From Sipunculus nudus (lineage: Eukaryota; Annelida; Sipuncula; Golfingiida; Sipunculidae), in NCBI GenBank assembly GCA_026874595.1, contig CM049319.1, forward strand, positions 18,021,101 through 18,085,100: a DNA stretch of 64,000 nucleotides. Reading direction: 5' to 3'. Positions within the stretch are counted from its first letter, which is position 1. Each line of letters starts with the position of its first letter. Shown piece by piece: positions 31,621-43,098 of this stretch. The notes under the pieces are model-generated. The model was given only the letters and a program-made list of their open reading frames with translations. It was not told the DNA's origin and did not search any database. The position numbers were made by a program, and so were the translations under genes.

Positions 31621-33493
31621 CAAACAATGCTTACCATATAGGCAGCAGGCCTATAGTAAAAGCGCTGTGTAAAGAGCGTAGGTAGATATAAATGTGTTTT
31701 TATTTGGATGAGTTACATGCTCATTAAGTGCAGTAATGTCCAATTCATAAAATAATTTTAAGTTTTTGTTTTGGATGTGTGCACATTTTTTAACCAAAAG
31801 TTTAAACACATTTAACTGTATGGATTTTACCTGAGTTTATTTTTTTGTTTCCTATGATCCTTTGATTATGAAAATAAATGTTGGTGGTTGAAACAAGGAG
31901 AATTTTATTGTAAACTATGGTCCTTAAATTTTAAAATTAATGTTGATGGTTGAAAAATGGTGAATTTCTGGAGAAATGGCCTTTTTATAAAACCGTGTCA
32001 AAGTAGCAAAGTACCATTTTGCAGGGAAGAGAAACCAATTGTGACTTCTTTAATATTGGTTGCACAGTCTGGAAATCAACACCACCTGTTTTATTTCTGC
32101 TTTTTTTACATGAATTACAAATAATTAATTTGCAGGTAAAATTTTTGGAGCAACTCAGGAACTGACTTGACAAGGTTACAAGTGTATACTGATGGAAGAT
32201 ATGTTTGGAATTAATGTATTGTAATGAATATAGTAAGCGGCAGGTAACATTAAATGGCAAAATTAAGATACAAGCAGCTGGATATAAAAAAGTATCGTGC
32301 CTCAGGGAGGTGCATTAATTATTCTATAGCTTTAGGACAATGATAAAATAAAAAGTTATAACTTTCAACAAAGTTGATTTTCAACAAAGTTTTAACTTTT
32401 CAAAAATGTCATATTTGAATAAAATTCTCAAAAAAAAGTTAATTCTCTCAAATGACTTGTTTTTTATCCAACAGCATATAAAAGTCAATTTGGGAAATGA
32501 GCAATTAGGTAATTTGTAAAGAAAGTTACAGATGTTCATTATCAAAAAAGGGAATTTGTTTCAAATTTATTTTTAGATTTAAAAAATCAATAATAATAAT
32601 GATTTATACTGACTATGTTATAACTTTTGTAAGGCTTTTCTATATGTTGGTCACACATTTCAAAACAAGTGCTATTATTATTTTCTCTCTCCCTCTTACA
32701 CTTAGACCACTGTAGTATAACTGTCACAAGTGCCAACTGACATGATGATGATCTGTCATTTTCAACTCGCATATGGCAAATAAAAGACCTCTAACAGAAA
32801 TTGTGGTTTTGGTCATATGTTTACAGTAATCCCACGAATTACATCGATTATATCGATCGACTGGGTTAAGATTAGGTGAACAACACCGATTGAGTCGGCT
32901 GATATCACACAGAAATTCAGAAAATACCTGAATAATATTTGTTGCTGGTGTAGGGAACGGCACCTGGGCGATAATAAATGGACGAATGAAGCTGTTCCGA
33001 TCTAACACGCTCGGAACTCCTCGGCAAACTTCGTATTTAACGATGACTACCGGAATGTAAAGACCGTCACCTGCTGTTATCTACCGGCTAGTCAAATAAT
33101 TAATTTGACAGCTCACACACAAGCATTCCAAGCCAAGCCAAGCGATAAGGGTCCGAAGTGCTACTGGCATATCCTGGCACCTGCCAGGATACCATAGTTT
33201 ACAATAAAATTCTCTTTGTTTCAACCACCAACATTTATTTTCATAATTAAAGGACCAGAGGAAACCAAAAAAAATAAACTCAGGTAAAATCCATACAGTT
33301 AAATGTGTTTAAACTTTTGGTTAAAAAATGTGCACACATCCAAAACAAAAACTGAAAATTATTTTATGAATGGGACATTACTGCACTTAATGAGCATGTA
33401 ACTCATCCAAATAAAAACACATTTATTTCTACCTACGCTCTTTACACAGCGCTTTTACTATAGGCCTGCTGCCTATATGGTAAGCGTTGTCTG
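31621..33493. mobile_element. Fold-back element with 300-bp inverted arms
   Basis: 31621-31921 and 33191-33493 are reverse complements with only a few mismatches (by eye above 93%), including GGATGAGTTACATGCTCATT and TAAACACATTTAACTGTATG. The 1.27-kb centre has no transposase. Outer ends read CAAACAATGCTTACCATATA and its near complement. No clear target-site duplication was seen. Confidence 0.8.
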
Positions 33494-33520
33494 TTCTTAC
33501 AAAGGACAGGGGGTCTCTGC

Positions 33521-34365
33521 ATGGTGTTACCGAATTCAGTGAAAGTCATGCAGTGCAAATTACAGAATGGAGATTCTGTAGATGTGAAGCCTGTGCTGTT
33601 TTCTCCTGGCAACAAGCATCCTGGCATTGGGTTTGAACGGGTGCATAATTGTGAGGGTGTACAGTTGCCCAAAGACGGTGAGGTGGAAGTTGCATTAATT
33701 TTGTAATGGAGGGTCTGAGCCAGTGTATGTTCCACCCCACACGGAGATGGGTGTAGCTACTGTAATACAGGAGGCTGAGGAGGTAATGGCTGAGGCCCTG
33801 GGAGGTTCTGTTCAGGTAAGAGTTGACCAGTTGGTGAAGGTAGAAGCTGATTTGTCCCCTCCATCTGTTGGTTGTCCCGAAGGGATGCCTAACGCAGGAC
33901 ATGTTGATAGTGAACATGAGGAATACCCAACCGGTAGTGACACCGGCTTAGTGGTTCCAGGACTGGATTTAAGTCGAGTTCCACCAGATTATCTTCCGAT
34001 GGTGCACTCTGTGATTAACGCCAGGGTTGAAGCCTTTTCTACAGGTTGTTATGATCTTGGCCAGTGTAATATTATACCTCATCAAATCCGATTGAAAAAC
34101 GAACGACCTGTTAACCTTCCTCAAAGAAAGGAGACTTACGGCCTCATTGGACATCAGAGGCTGAGCAGGCCTTTAATCAGCTTAAAGAGCTTTTGACACA
34201 AGCACCAGTGTTGTGCTACCCCCAGTATGACAAGGGCTTTTACCTAGAGGTTGATACCAGCTTGAAGGGTCTTGGCCCATGCTTGAGTCAAATTGATTCT
34301 CAGGGACTATCACACCCAGTTGCCTATGCAAGCAGGGGATTGAGGGGTTCAGAGAAAAGGCTACT
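33521..34365 (+). pseudogene. pol fragment: pre-RT joined to RNase H start (RT core deleted)
   Basis: A first frame (33521-33706) ends in TAA; a second (33723-34196) reaches CNIIPHQIRLKNERPVNLPQ, the usual lead-in to RT. Instead of RT, the sequence jumps directly to WTSEAEQAFNQLKELLTQAP and FYLEVDTSLKGLGPCLSQ, the connection and RNase H beginning (34140-34290). So the whole catalytic RT (around 200 residues) is missing, and the rest of RNase H is lost before 34411. Confidence 0.82.
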
Positions 34366-34410
34366 GGGTGGCAACCTGGGCATGAAGAGCCTGACGATGA
34401 TGTTCGAGGT

Positions 34411-35220
34411 TTGCGGGGATGGTTGCGTCATTTTGATCAGTATGTGGTGCGGAAGGGGTTGTTATATAGGCGGGTTCAGGATCCAGCCCTTGGCAGTATT
34501 CATCAGCTGCTCATACCACAAATTTTGCAGAATCCCTTAATACAGGAAGCCCATGATCGATGGGGCCATCAAGGTTCGGGTCGGACGTTTGGTCTTTTGC
34601 GCACAAGGTGTTATTCGCCGGGAATGAATGGCCAGGTGAAAATGTATGTTAAAAGGTGTTTGAAGTGCACTTTGGCCAAGTCACCCACGCCTAAGGTACG
34701 ACCTCCTCTGCAACATTTACTGGCATTTAAGCCTATGGAGCTCGTTTCACTGGATTTCTTGAAGGTAGACCGTGGCGCTGGAGGGGTAGAGGATATCGTA
34801 ACTATTACAGATGCCTTTACTAAATGGGCACAGGCTATTGACTGCCCTGATCAATCCGTCATTACTGTTGCTAAGAAATTAAGGGATCATTGGTTTTCTA
34901 TATATGGAATCCCGGCGCGCTTGCATTCTGATCAAGGTCGGAATTTTGAGTCGGCCTTGATCAAGGAAATATGTGTTCTCTACGGTGTAAAGAAGTCCCG
35001 CACCACACCATACCACCCTTCTGGAAACAGTCAGGTTGAGAGGTTTAATAAAACCTTTTGTGGATTGATCAAGTCTGTGGATGAGCGTGAACGACGTCAT
35101 TGGCCTGAACTTTTGCCTCATATTGTATTTATATATATAACAGCACGCCCCACAGAGTGACAGGTGTGGCGCCCTATACACTTATGTATGGTCGTGAGCC
35201 ACAGATCCCTCTTGACCATC
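34411..35220 (+). pseudogene. Ty3/Gypsy integrase domain, almost intact
   Basis: Shows the zinc-binding HHCC module (H..GH...CYSPGM...C LKC, residues roughly 45-90), then a core with the first Asp in SLDFLKVD, the second in LHSDQGRNFES and the Glu in NSQVERFNKTF, so the DDE triad is present. The frame breaks at 35160 within the YN-T-PH motif, where an AT-rich slip (TATATATATAACAGC) causes a frameshift, and resumes as VTGVAPYTLMYGREP. Confidence 0.85.
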
Positions 35221-35261
35221 TTCTTGGTAATTTATCTGCTGATTGGGATTAGGACTTTGTT

Positions 35262-35862
35262 ATGAGACAGGCCCAAATGATGAATCTAGTCTGGGATATG
35301 GTTTATCAGCGTCTCGTACAAAACGCAGAAAGAGAAAAGTCCAGGCTTGATAAAAGGGTCAAAGGACAACCATTCGGTATTGGAGATGTGGTTCTGAAAC
35401 AAAAGACAGGGATTAAGAACAGACACAAACTACAAAATCACTTTTGTGGTGAAAGATATATTGTCATTGACAGAAACTTAGAACAGAACATTTACCAGGT
35501 ACGACCAGTATTCCGGGGGGGGGGGGGGGAGTCCCAGTGGCTGAATCGTAAAAATGTTGATTGGGTATCCATGCGTTGATCAAGAGGAGTCTATTTGGGG
35601 TGAATTGCCATCAGTTCCGGACGAGACTGATATTGATTTTGATGACGAGAATTGTCGTTCGGACACAGACGATTTAGATTTTAATCTAGGAGTAATATTT
35701 GGCCCTGACGAAATTGACCCTGTTAATACGCCCCAAGTAGAACCTGATGACACTAGCTCGCCACAGTCGCTCCAGGAATCCGTTCCCCGACGGTCAAATC
35801 GTTCAAATAAGGGCTCACACCCAAACCCATTCGATGAACCACGTTCCGTGCTTCAGGACTGA
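35262..35862 (+). pseudogene. Integrase C-terminal tail of the retroelement
   Basis: 35262-35579 reads DKRVKGQPFGIGDVVLKQKT ... VRPVFRGGGGESQWLNR, the GPY/F-like C-terminal integrase region with 15 G (35515-35529) inserted in it. A following acidic, proline-rich frame (35554-35862) ends RRSNRSNKGSHPNPFDEP, a tail type seen at the end of Ty3/Gypsy pol in invertebrates. Confidence 0.7.
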
Positions 35863-35865
35863 CAC

Positions 35866-37723
35866 TGACTGGACTCTTAGAACGTTTCTCTGATAGCTGC
35901 AGAGATGCTGTCTTGTGATTAATTGTCCGGATTCTAATAATCAGGATTCGAAGGTCATAAGTAACACTTCGTCTTAGCTAGGCAGTCATGATAATTATGT
36001 CTTATTTATTTTGTTGACTGGTGAAGCCGTATCATGCTGTTATTTGAATATTCTATTTCACAGGTTCACCTCATAAGGAGTTTTCCCTGAGTGGACTAAC
36101 AGTTTTAATAGACAGGGAGCCGTTACTCAGTTTTATTTGTTCGATCTGCCTAGAGTCCCTGTGATTTTAGAGTTGTTTGTATGGAGGCTAATTATTAATG
36201 TTTTTACTGATGCCATAATGTGAACGATCCTGATCTGTATACTTATGCTTTGACGGTGCATGACGATGCATTTCAGGTACTGGATATAGGTTTGGTTTCT
36301 CTATTACTTCTTATGCCATGTTATTATTGGTATAGTGTTATTAACATTTGGAGATGAGGCTTTGGTTCGTAGGTGGTTAAAATTCGTCCATAGGTGTTGT
36401 TTTCGATTACTATAATGTTCTATGGCAATTTGCGATATATGCGGATGTAAAAAGTTACGTTTGCACCTGGAATGGCACTTAAACAACGTATATCCCTTTG
36501 TACATTATGGATATCCAGAGAGTAAGAATCCCTGCTCAGCAAGTAGTTATTTTTAATCTCACAGTTAATGGCATATGAGGATCCTATGTATTGCTGGAAC
36601 CATTTTTGGTAACCAGGGGTTTAATTCCAGTTTATATGATTAATGCGATGTAATTCTCAAGAGTTTGCTGTTGTTTTAAATCATGATGATGTCCTTATGA
36701 CACAGCACACTGGTCAATTTCCTGTGTTGGAGTTTCATATTTGGGGTAGTGAAATCCAGTTAAATCTTTAATAACGATGTTAGTTCATAAGGATTAGCAC
36801 TTATTTAGCCGTTGATGTCACGATAATGTGTAACTGACATGTTTCATTTCCAGAGCTATTGTAATTTATAATGTTGTTTTGATATATCTACTGATTTTGG
36901 TGGCTTACAAGTCAAGGGAATGGATATCTGGCTTGGAGCAAAAGGACTTGTATGTTCTGTCTCAGTTTTACTATAGTGTCTGTTTAATATATTTATATAT
37001 GCAACGTATGTTCCAGATCATGATGTTGACATAATGACTGTTTTCTGTAGAACGTTCAGCAGAGTATTCTGCTGGGGAATGTTGATAAAGTGGTTAATGC
37101 TAGGGGTTGAGGTCGTTCAGTAGTTTAAACTACTGGGGATTGTTGTATGTTGTTAAATACCAGGGTTAAATATGATTCAGCAGTTGGTTCAGCAGATTGC
37201 TATTGTTGATATTGGTATTGTAGCGGATGGTTCTGCTGGGGAATAAGGGTAAATTGGCTAAATATCATTTGTTTAAGATTGTTCAACAGATTGGACTGTT
37301 GGGGATTGCTATGTGAACTTTAATGTCAATAGACTGCGACAGCGAAATATTACTCGTATTTGCGGGTTATGATGGTTCGGCAGATGTTACTTGCTGGGAT
37401 TGGTGTACCGAGTTTAGATACCGGCTGAGGATTATAGAATTATGACATTTTTGTTGAATATCAGGATTCTAAAAGAACTACACGTTTGAATAGTGTGATG
37501 TTGTACAGTACTTACGTTGGGGTCTGGTCGGCTGGGAGTTTTATCATTTTTAACAGCTTTTGTTGGTTTGTGAATGATATATCAGTTGTTGAAATGAGTA
37601 GAAATATATATTATTCCTTTATTGTTTAACATGCATATATGTGAATAGTTGTCTTAACTTAGAATTTTGTTGCCTGGAGTGTTTATTCGCTCATTAGGCA
37701 TTGAGCGTATAAAGGGGGGCACA
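35866..37723 (+). other. Non-coding 3' spacer of the retroelement
   Basis: 1.86 kb between pol and the LTR without a usable frame. From about 37040 to 37520 it is internally repetitive: variants of GTTCAGCAGA and TCTGCTGGGGA / CTACTGGGGATTG recur every 50-110 bp. No envelope-like coding was seen. Confidence 0.6.
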
Positions 37724-38043
37724 TGTCGGGGGTTGAATGTAATTTCACAGTGTCCGCACTGTTATATTGTGGCATGACTTGTGTGTTGTTAAATCATTTC
37801 GTGTAATTGGTATGACTTCGTATGTTGGTGGGTCCTGGGTTCCGAAGACTGGTTTGTGTTTTCTTGATAACGGGTGTAGGACTTGAGATCGAGGTTGGGC
37901 GGAATTGAGGAGAGAGCTGCCCGCTGTGTGAGATTGTAAGATTGATGTGCCAATAAACGTGTGTAATAACACTACCTGTGCGACTTTTTAACTAAAGTGG
38001 GTTTCCACCTAACGGTGGGCTGTGGCGAAAGCGAGCCACGACA
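37724..38043 (+). repeat. 3' LTR of the retroelement
   Basis: Starts TGTCGGGGG right after the polypurine tract and ends GCCACGACA; TGTCG/CGACA forms the expected short inverted repeat with TG...CA borders. It contains AATAAA (37952) for polyadenylation. The 320-bp length fits; no second copy exists in the window, so the right border rests only on the inverted repeat. Confidence 0.7.
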
Positions 38044-41000
38044 TAATCAAATTAAATTCAACAAGGGCATCTGGCAGCAATATAGTTACATAAGCCAGAG
38101 CTTTGCAATTGGCGTTTTGCAACAAGTGAACTTTCAACCTCCGCATATATGCAACCTATACCACTTTTGTTTACATGTTTGTTTGGTTTTTTTTTGTTTG
38201 TCAACATTATTGTTAGTTTTTAAATGTCAGATATCGGAATAGGCCGCTTTAAGGTTTTATAAAACGCATGCATAATCAAACGAGGAGCCATCTGGCATTC
38301 CTTTGAAAGTTGTCTCTTTACAATGGAGGCCCTATATACAATAGGGGGGGGGGGGGTTCTATGAAAGGAATTGGAAAGTTAATTGTTTCAATCCCTTGAT
38401 ACGGTATTGAAACTTAAAAGTCAATCTTCATTTCAAATTTAAGCATTTCAAGGTACATAACCCACACCTGAAGTTGGATATAAAGTGCGCAGTTGGTAAA
38501 ACTTAAAAGTGTCCATGTTCACCCGATTTCTGTTAATCACGCTTCATGCGAACTTTGTAAGTCATGCATTGCTAATTATCTATGTATTTTGCTAATGTCA
38601 TTTATATGTTAAATGCAAAATAATTAATTATGCTTATGATAATAATGCAATCTATATTTCAAAATATTTAGGTCTGATTATGGTAGACGGGAGGGGAGTT
38701 GCCCAATCTTGGATCCTCCGTTTATCTGGCCAATATTCGTCTGCTCATTAAAAATGCTCCAGCTTGTCCAATATATTCCAGCCAAGACAAGGTTAAGATA
38801 AGACTAATGTAGGACTATATTGCCCAGATAGATCAGTCCACGTTAAACGACCAGATCGTGGTCCGCTCCTTGTTCGCGTGTTATGACGTATCGTACATCG
38901 GTTCACACGTGCAGTGTGTGAGGTCACTGTTGACATTATTTTTTTCACCTGATGTCTAGCGGTACAATGTGAATTGCCAGCTTTTTTATATGATTGGCTG
39001 TGTTGAAGGTTCCATGGTGTTTCGAACATAACCAGTGGTCCTGTGTCTGAAGCGTCACCTGGCGGAGCTGTCGTAAAGGTAAAGCGAATTCTGAGTAGAT
39101 GTTTATTACATTTGCTTTACCAACTTTTGTTCTCCCCGAGGCGGATATCTGCTCTCTTCATTCCCCATAAATCTCCCAGTATTTTTTACACAAAGACATA
39201 TATAATTTATATACTGCAGACACCTTCACGTACGAACATAGGGGGGGGGGCTACATTTAATGAAGGACTATGTTTTGTGCGTACCACTTCATTTTACCTT
39301 TCTTTGCAAGCGCCAATCCACCAACCCTTTCTACTGGGTATTTTTTAACAAATACTTTCCAGATAAATCACCATAAACATCGACCTAAGTGCAAAACATT
39401 TAATATTTGAAAGTATAGGAGGGGGCGCCAGCTACATTTTCTTTTATGTATGTGTGACCCACAGCTTTATTACACGGCTATCTGCCACTGCAGATATCTG
39501 AAGGGAAGACGGATCTGGGTGGCGGCAGGGTGGTGTCTTAGGTAAAAGGAAGTCTCGATCATTCATTTTATATTGCACAACAAAGTTACAGCAGATACGG
39601 ACGGACTATAGAGATTTAGGGTGTCTCTCTATAAAGGCCGGCCACGAACACATATCATATAATATATCGATTGAATTTAAACGATGATTGGTCTTTTCTT
39701 CCAAAATCGATTAAATCGATTGGATTTTTGCATTTTCGATCAAAAATGATTATGTATGCACATGCATAAAATTCAATGATCCAGCAATGATCCGACCCCA
39801 AGTCGACCTTGGTTTGCCAATCAGTTGATTAAATCGATGACTGGTCGTTTTCTTTCATAATCGATTAATTCGATAGCACTTTTGCATAATCGATCCAAAA
39901 TGATAATGTGTGAACATGCAAAGAAGTCATATTATCTCGATAAGATATTTTTATCCTGTTAGAGAAATAAGAAAGAGGGAGCAAAAAAAAACAGCATTAA
40001 AAGTTAACCTTGTGCGTCCCCGCCGGCCTTTGGCTGGTTAAAATTGCTTCGGGCCGGCAACTCTAGAGCATATCGGGCCCGGTGGGCTTGTTAGATTTTT
40101 GTTTTCAAAATGCCTGCTCTATTTTTTTTTTCATTTTATGCCGTTTTGTTCGTCCGCTTCATTCACTACCTTTTTGGGAAATGGGAAAGTCCCAGAAAAA
40201 GTTTCAAAGGTTCCCTGATTGGTGGTAGTGAATGCGTTCGACGTTGCTGCTTGGACTTTGTTCAAAGGGAGTTTGATTGGTTTCAAGTTCCATATGCACA
40301 TTCTCCAAACAGGCACGTTATGCACATGAATCCTGTACCTCTAGATTTTAGCTCTGCTCCGTGGGTAGTATAGTCACCGTCATTCAATCCAATCAGGTTG
40401 TTCCATACAAGTCATGTTGGTAGTGTCAATCTCCACCAGACCCTTCACATGCATGATTTTCGTCGGATTTAAATTCGGCAATACTTCTTCCGCGAAATTC
40501 AATCATTTTGGCCTACTTTTTTCGTCCGTCCGGGCCACTGTTCTCCAACTGCCTCAATGATGTTTATTTGATCTATTTTACATTCCCTCGTCTTTGAGAG
40601 GGATTATTAGATGTCTAACATTGTCTGAAAAAAATAAGATTTAAAGATGTCCAACTCCCTCAATAAGAATTATGTTTAGATTAATAGTGGCAGGTCAGAC
40701 ACACCATTTCAACATCGCACGTTAATTTCTGATATATTACAATGACGTTTGCGTGCAAATTCGACGGAAAGTGAATATTTCATATGCGCTTGAAGCTTTC
40801 GGTATTAGTTCCCCAAAAGATTTGGTAATGTCAAGTGATATTCCTTCTCTATCCTGAAAGACAATACGAAAAACCTGCAAGTTTTATTTTTTTGCGGTCT
40901 TTGGAATTTTAGAAATGATACACGGGTGGCCACTTCTGTTTATATCATTCTCATTTTGTGAGAAATTGATTAACGGCTTATTTGCATCTTGCTATATGTC

Positions 41001-41048
41001 ACGCGATTTATGGAAAAAGACGCCTTGCCTAGCACCCAAGAAAGAGAG
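38044..41048. other. Intergenic stretch with tandem and G-run motifs
   Basis: No coding exon supported. It includes G runs at 38344-38356 and 39241-39250, and a two-copy ATCGATT-rich repeat (39660-39940). From about 40010 to 40090 it is CG-rich (GCCGGC twice). Several short open frames show no family resemblance. Confidence 0.5.
39660..39940. repeat. Two-copy repeat rich in ATCGAT motifs
   Basis: Units at about 39677-39780 and 39828-39935 share GATGATTGGTC / GATGACTGGTC, AATCGATTAA.TCGAT, TTTTGCAT..TCGAT and AATGAT.ATGT blocks; the shift is about 155 bp. Dense near-palindromic AATCGATT sites. Confidence 0.6.
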
Positions 41049-41135
41049 CCAATCAGAGATTCGTAGTATACTATATGCCTGCGCGATCGCGATCAGTTTC
41101 ATTCAGTTGTGATCTCCTTTTTTTTTGGCGGGAAA
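41049..41135 (+). promoter_or_regulatory. Candidate E2F/CCAAT promoter
   Basis: CCAAT (41049-41053, in AGCCAATCAG), an initiator-like TTCAGTTG with A at 41105, and TTTGGCGGGAAA (41124-41135), a perfect E2F consensus. CCAAT plus E2F near the start site is the arrangement of many cell-cycle gene promoters. No TATA box. The sites are seen; the function is inference. Confidence 0.45.
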
Positions 41136-41171
41136 TGGTCAGTGTTCAACAGTTCTCAGCAGCGCGTACAA

Positions 41172-41283
41172 ATGCATTATCAAAAGTTGACAATCGGCGA
41201 CGATCTGTTCACTTTTGATATGACATATGTTCTTCAGGAGTTTTCTCAAACTATCAAGGAACCCAAACCTTATAACTGCAGGG
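41172..41283 (+). CDS. Candidate first coding exon, unknown product
   Basis: ATG at 41172 opens MHYQKLTIGDDLFTFDMTYV, LQEFSQTIKEPKPYNCRG and reaches a donor-like GGG|GTAACG at 41284, 112 nt. If unspliced it stops at 41303. A 27-codon frame from an earlier ATG (41135) overlaps in another phase. I do not recognise the protein. Support is the plausible amino-acid composition and the promoter-like sequence just upstream. I could not identify following exons with confidence; 60120-60209 is on the same strand but the link is unproven. Confidence 0.35.
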
Positions 41284-41303
41284 GTAACGTACAGAAGATG
41301 TAA

Positions 41304-42115
41304 CCATGAAGCCATCTGTACTTCGCATTAGTAAATTAGGCCTATTTAAAAATGCCGGCGTTGTTGTTGAAATGCCACCATTTGATTTATTTTAGTGAGA
41401 AAATGGGAATTCCATCTAGCGCTATTGGCCTATACCCTCTTATTCTTAAGCAACCATTTTAGTTGAATAAGAAACCGTTAACCGAACCTGTAAATAGCCA
41501 GGTTGACGTGATTTTAAGTCGCTGTCGCCGTGTCCTGACCAGTGTGGACAAGTCTGAAATTCGCGCCACTCAAACCGAGACGAGATGGAGCAAATATCAA
41601 CCAAGCGTATGCAAACTTGTTTTCTCGGGTCATAAAAACATAACATAGGATCCTCTATGTTGGTACCCTATCACAATGTGATTTTTCTGAAAGATATTAG
41701 TAATATTCTAATATTCTATTTAGTATGTACCCTGAAATATACACAGAGATCATTATAATTTTAGTTTATATCAAGATCACCTAAAGATTCTTTACAAAAA
41801 TGTTAACTGAGCCTATAGCATTTGAACCGGGCCTGCAACTTTAGGACAGTACAGGCCCGGCTGGCTTGTTCCATGCAATGCTATGTCGCGAACACTGTGT
41901 GCGACGAATAATTGTCAAAAACCGGACCGTTTTCCAGACCTTCCAGGGTGATGTCAGACAAAATATACTCCGTCGTAATTCTAAACAGCATATTTCACGG
42001 TATTGATTTACACTAAGGCTTTGTAAATTCATAACTCGTGGACTATAATGCAAAAGGATTGACGGCCGTTGCAGTGCATTTCCCTGTACGACTTGTGTCA
42101 CGAGCAAGAACGCTT
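41304..42115. other. Unannotated stretch
   Basis: No repeat ends, tandem structure or convincing exon recognised. Confidence 0.45.
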
Positions 42116-42439
42116 AAGCCACGTGTCCACTTGTACGGATGCGGTGCGTGTGCGGTGCGGATACGTTTGCGGATATTTTGTGCGTGTGTGTCCATTAGAT
42201 ACGTTTTTTCAGTGCGTTTTTAGGTCTTTCACCCTCTTTCACCTTTACAAAAAGGCACTTTCCGCATGCGCCGTACCCGCGGCTACATGGTCCGGTTTTA
42301 AAAAACGTATCCGTTTCCGCACGCCGCACGCACTCCGCACCGCATAAGTGGACACACTCCTTCTTTATTCCATATGCGCGGTTTAAAACGCGTCCGCATC
42401 CGCATCCGTATCCGTACCGCATAAGTGGACACGCAGCTT
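42116..42439. mobile_element. MITE with GTGTCCACTTATGCGG-type ends
   Basis: Left AAGCCACGTGTCCACTTGTA and right ...GCATAAGTGGACACGCAGCTT are imperfect inverted repeats. Between them, CG-rich GCGGTGCG / CGCACCGC and CGGATGCGG / CCGCATCCG blocks also pair. A second right-type end (CATAAGTGGACACAC, 42344-42358) suggests a duplicated terminus. No coding capacity. Confidence 0.7.
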
Positions 42440-42853
42440 TACTCGTCCAATGTAAAAATGCCAACTGATTCGTGTTTTCACGCCTAATCTGATGTACAGT
42501 GTACATCACGCAGAGGCAGAAATGGTACTCATACATTTCGTGAGCATATTATTTTAGCGAATCTTTTGTTTGATTCACGAAGATCATATGGACATGTTTT
42601 ATAGTTATTGGTCTACTTTCTGTTCTTACAGGCTTCATTCTTCCAACAAATTGGCAGATATAGGTGTCTATAGGTGCACTGGACCAAGCGTTTCGCAAGA
42701 GATACCTTGTTCTAATCTTCATGAAATAAAATATTCATCTTAGTCCATACGACCTGGTCTCCAATAATAAATAAATGGTAAAATATTGGTTTGGTCATGG
42801 AATACATTGTATACATTCTATGGTTTGTCCGTATAATGTATATATAGTAGCTA

Positions 42854-42937
<84 letters not shown>

Positions 42938-43090
42938 AACGGGTTTATTTATACATGAGCAGCCAGAACAAATCAGTAAACAGTGTAATGTTTCGAAACT
43001 GATTGCTAATGTATTGAGAGTGCAAGCCTACATATATATACATATATATATATACATATTCATGTGTGCGTAGGTGTGTGTGGGTGTATG
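42440..43090. other. Unannotated stretch with (TA)n tract
   Basis: A (TA)n run of about 77 bp at 42855-42931 and a shorter one near 43031-43056. Nothing else recognised. Confidence 0.6.
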
Positions 43091-43098
43091 TTTGTGGG

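Larger units (their letters stand above)
33494..38043 (+). mobile_element. Ty3/Gypsy-like LTR retrotransposon, 5'-truncated and deleted
   Basis: Contains, in order, a pre-RT region, connection/RNase H start, integrase, a C-terminal tail, a 1.86-kb non-coding spacer, a polypurine tract (AAAGGGGGGCACA, 37711-37723) and one LTR. No 5' LTR, primer-binding site or gag is visible; the element starts abruptly next to the right arm of the fold-back element. Domain order RT-RNase H-integrase assigns it to Ty3/Gypsy. Stops and deletions make it non-autonomous. Confidence 0.85.

Noticed and set aside
31060-31640. Possible 5' LTR of the downstream retroelement
   Set aside because: No similarity to the 3' LTR at 37724-38043 and no TGTCG/CGACA borders.
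32724-33008. 94-codon minus-strand frame inside the fold-back element
   Set aside because: No family resemblance and no splice signals that fit; it lies in the loop of a repeat element.
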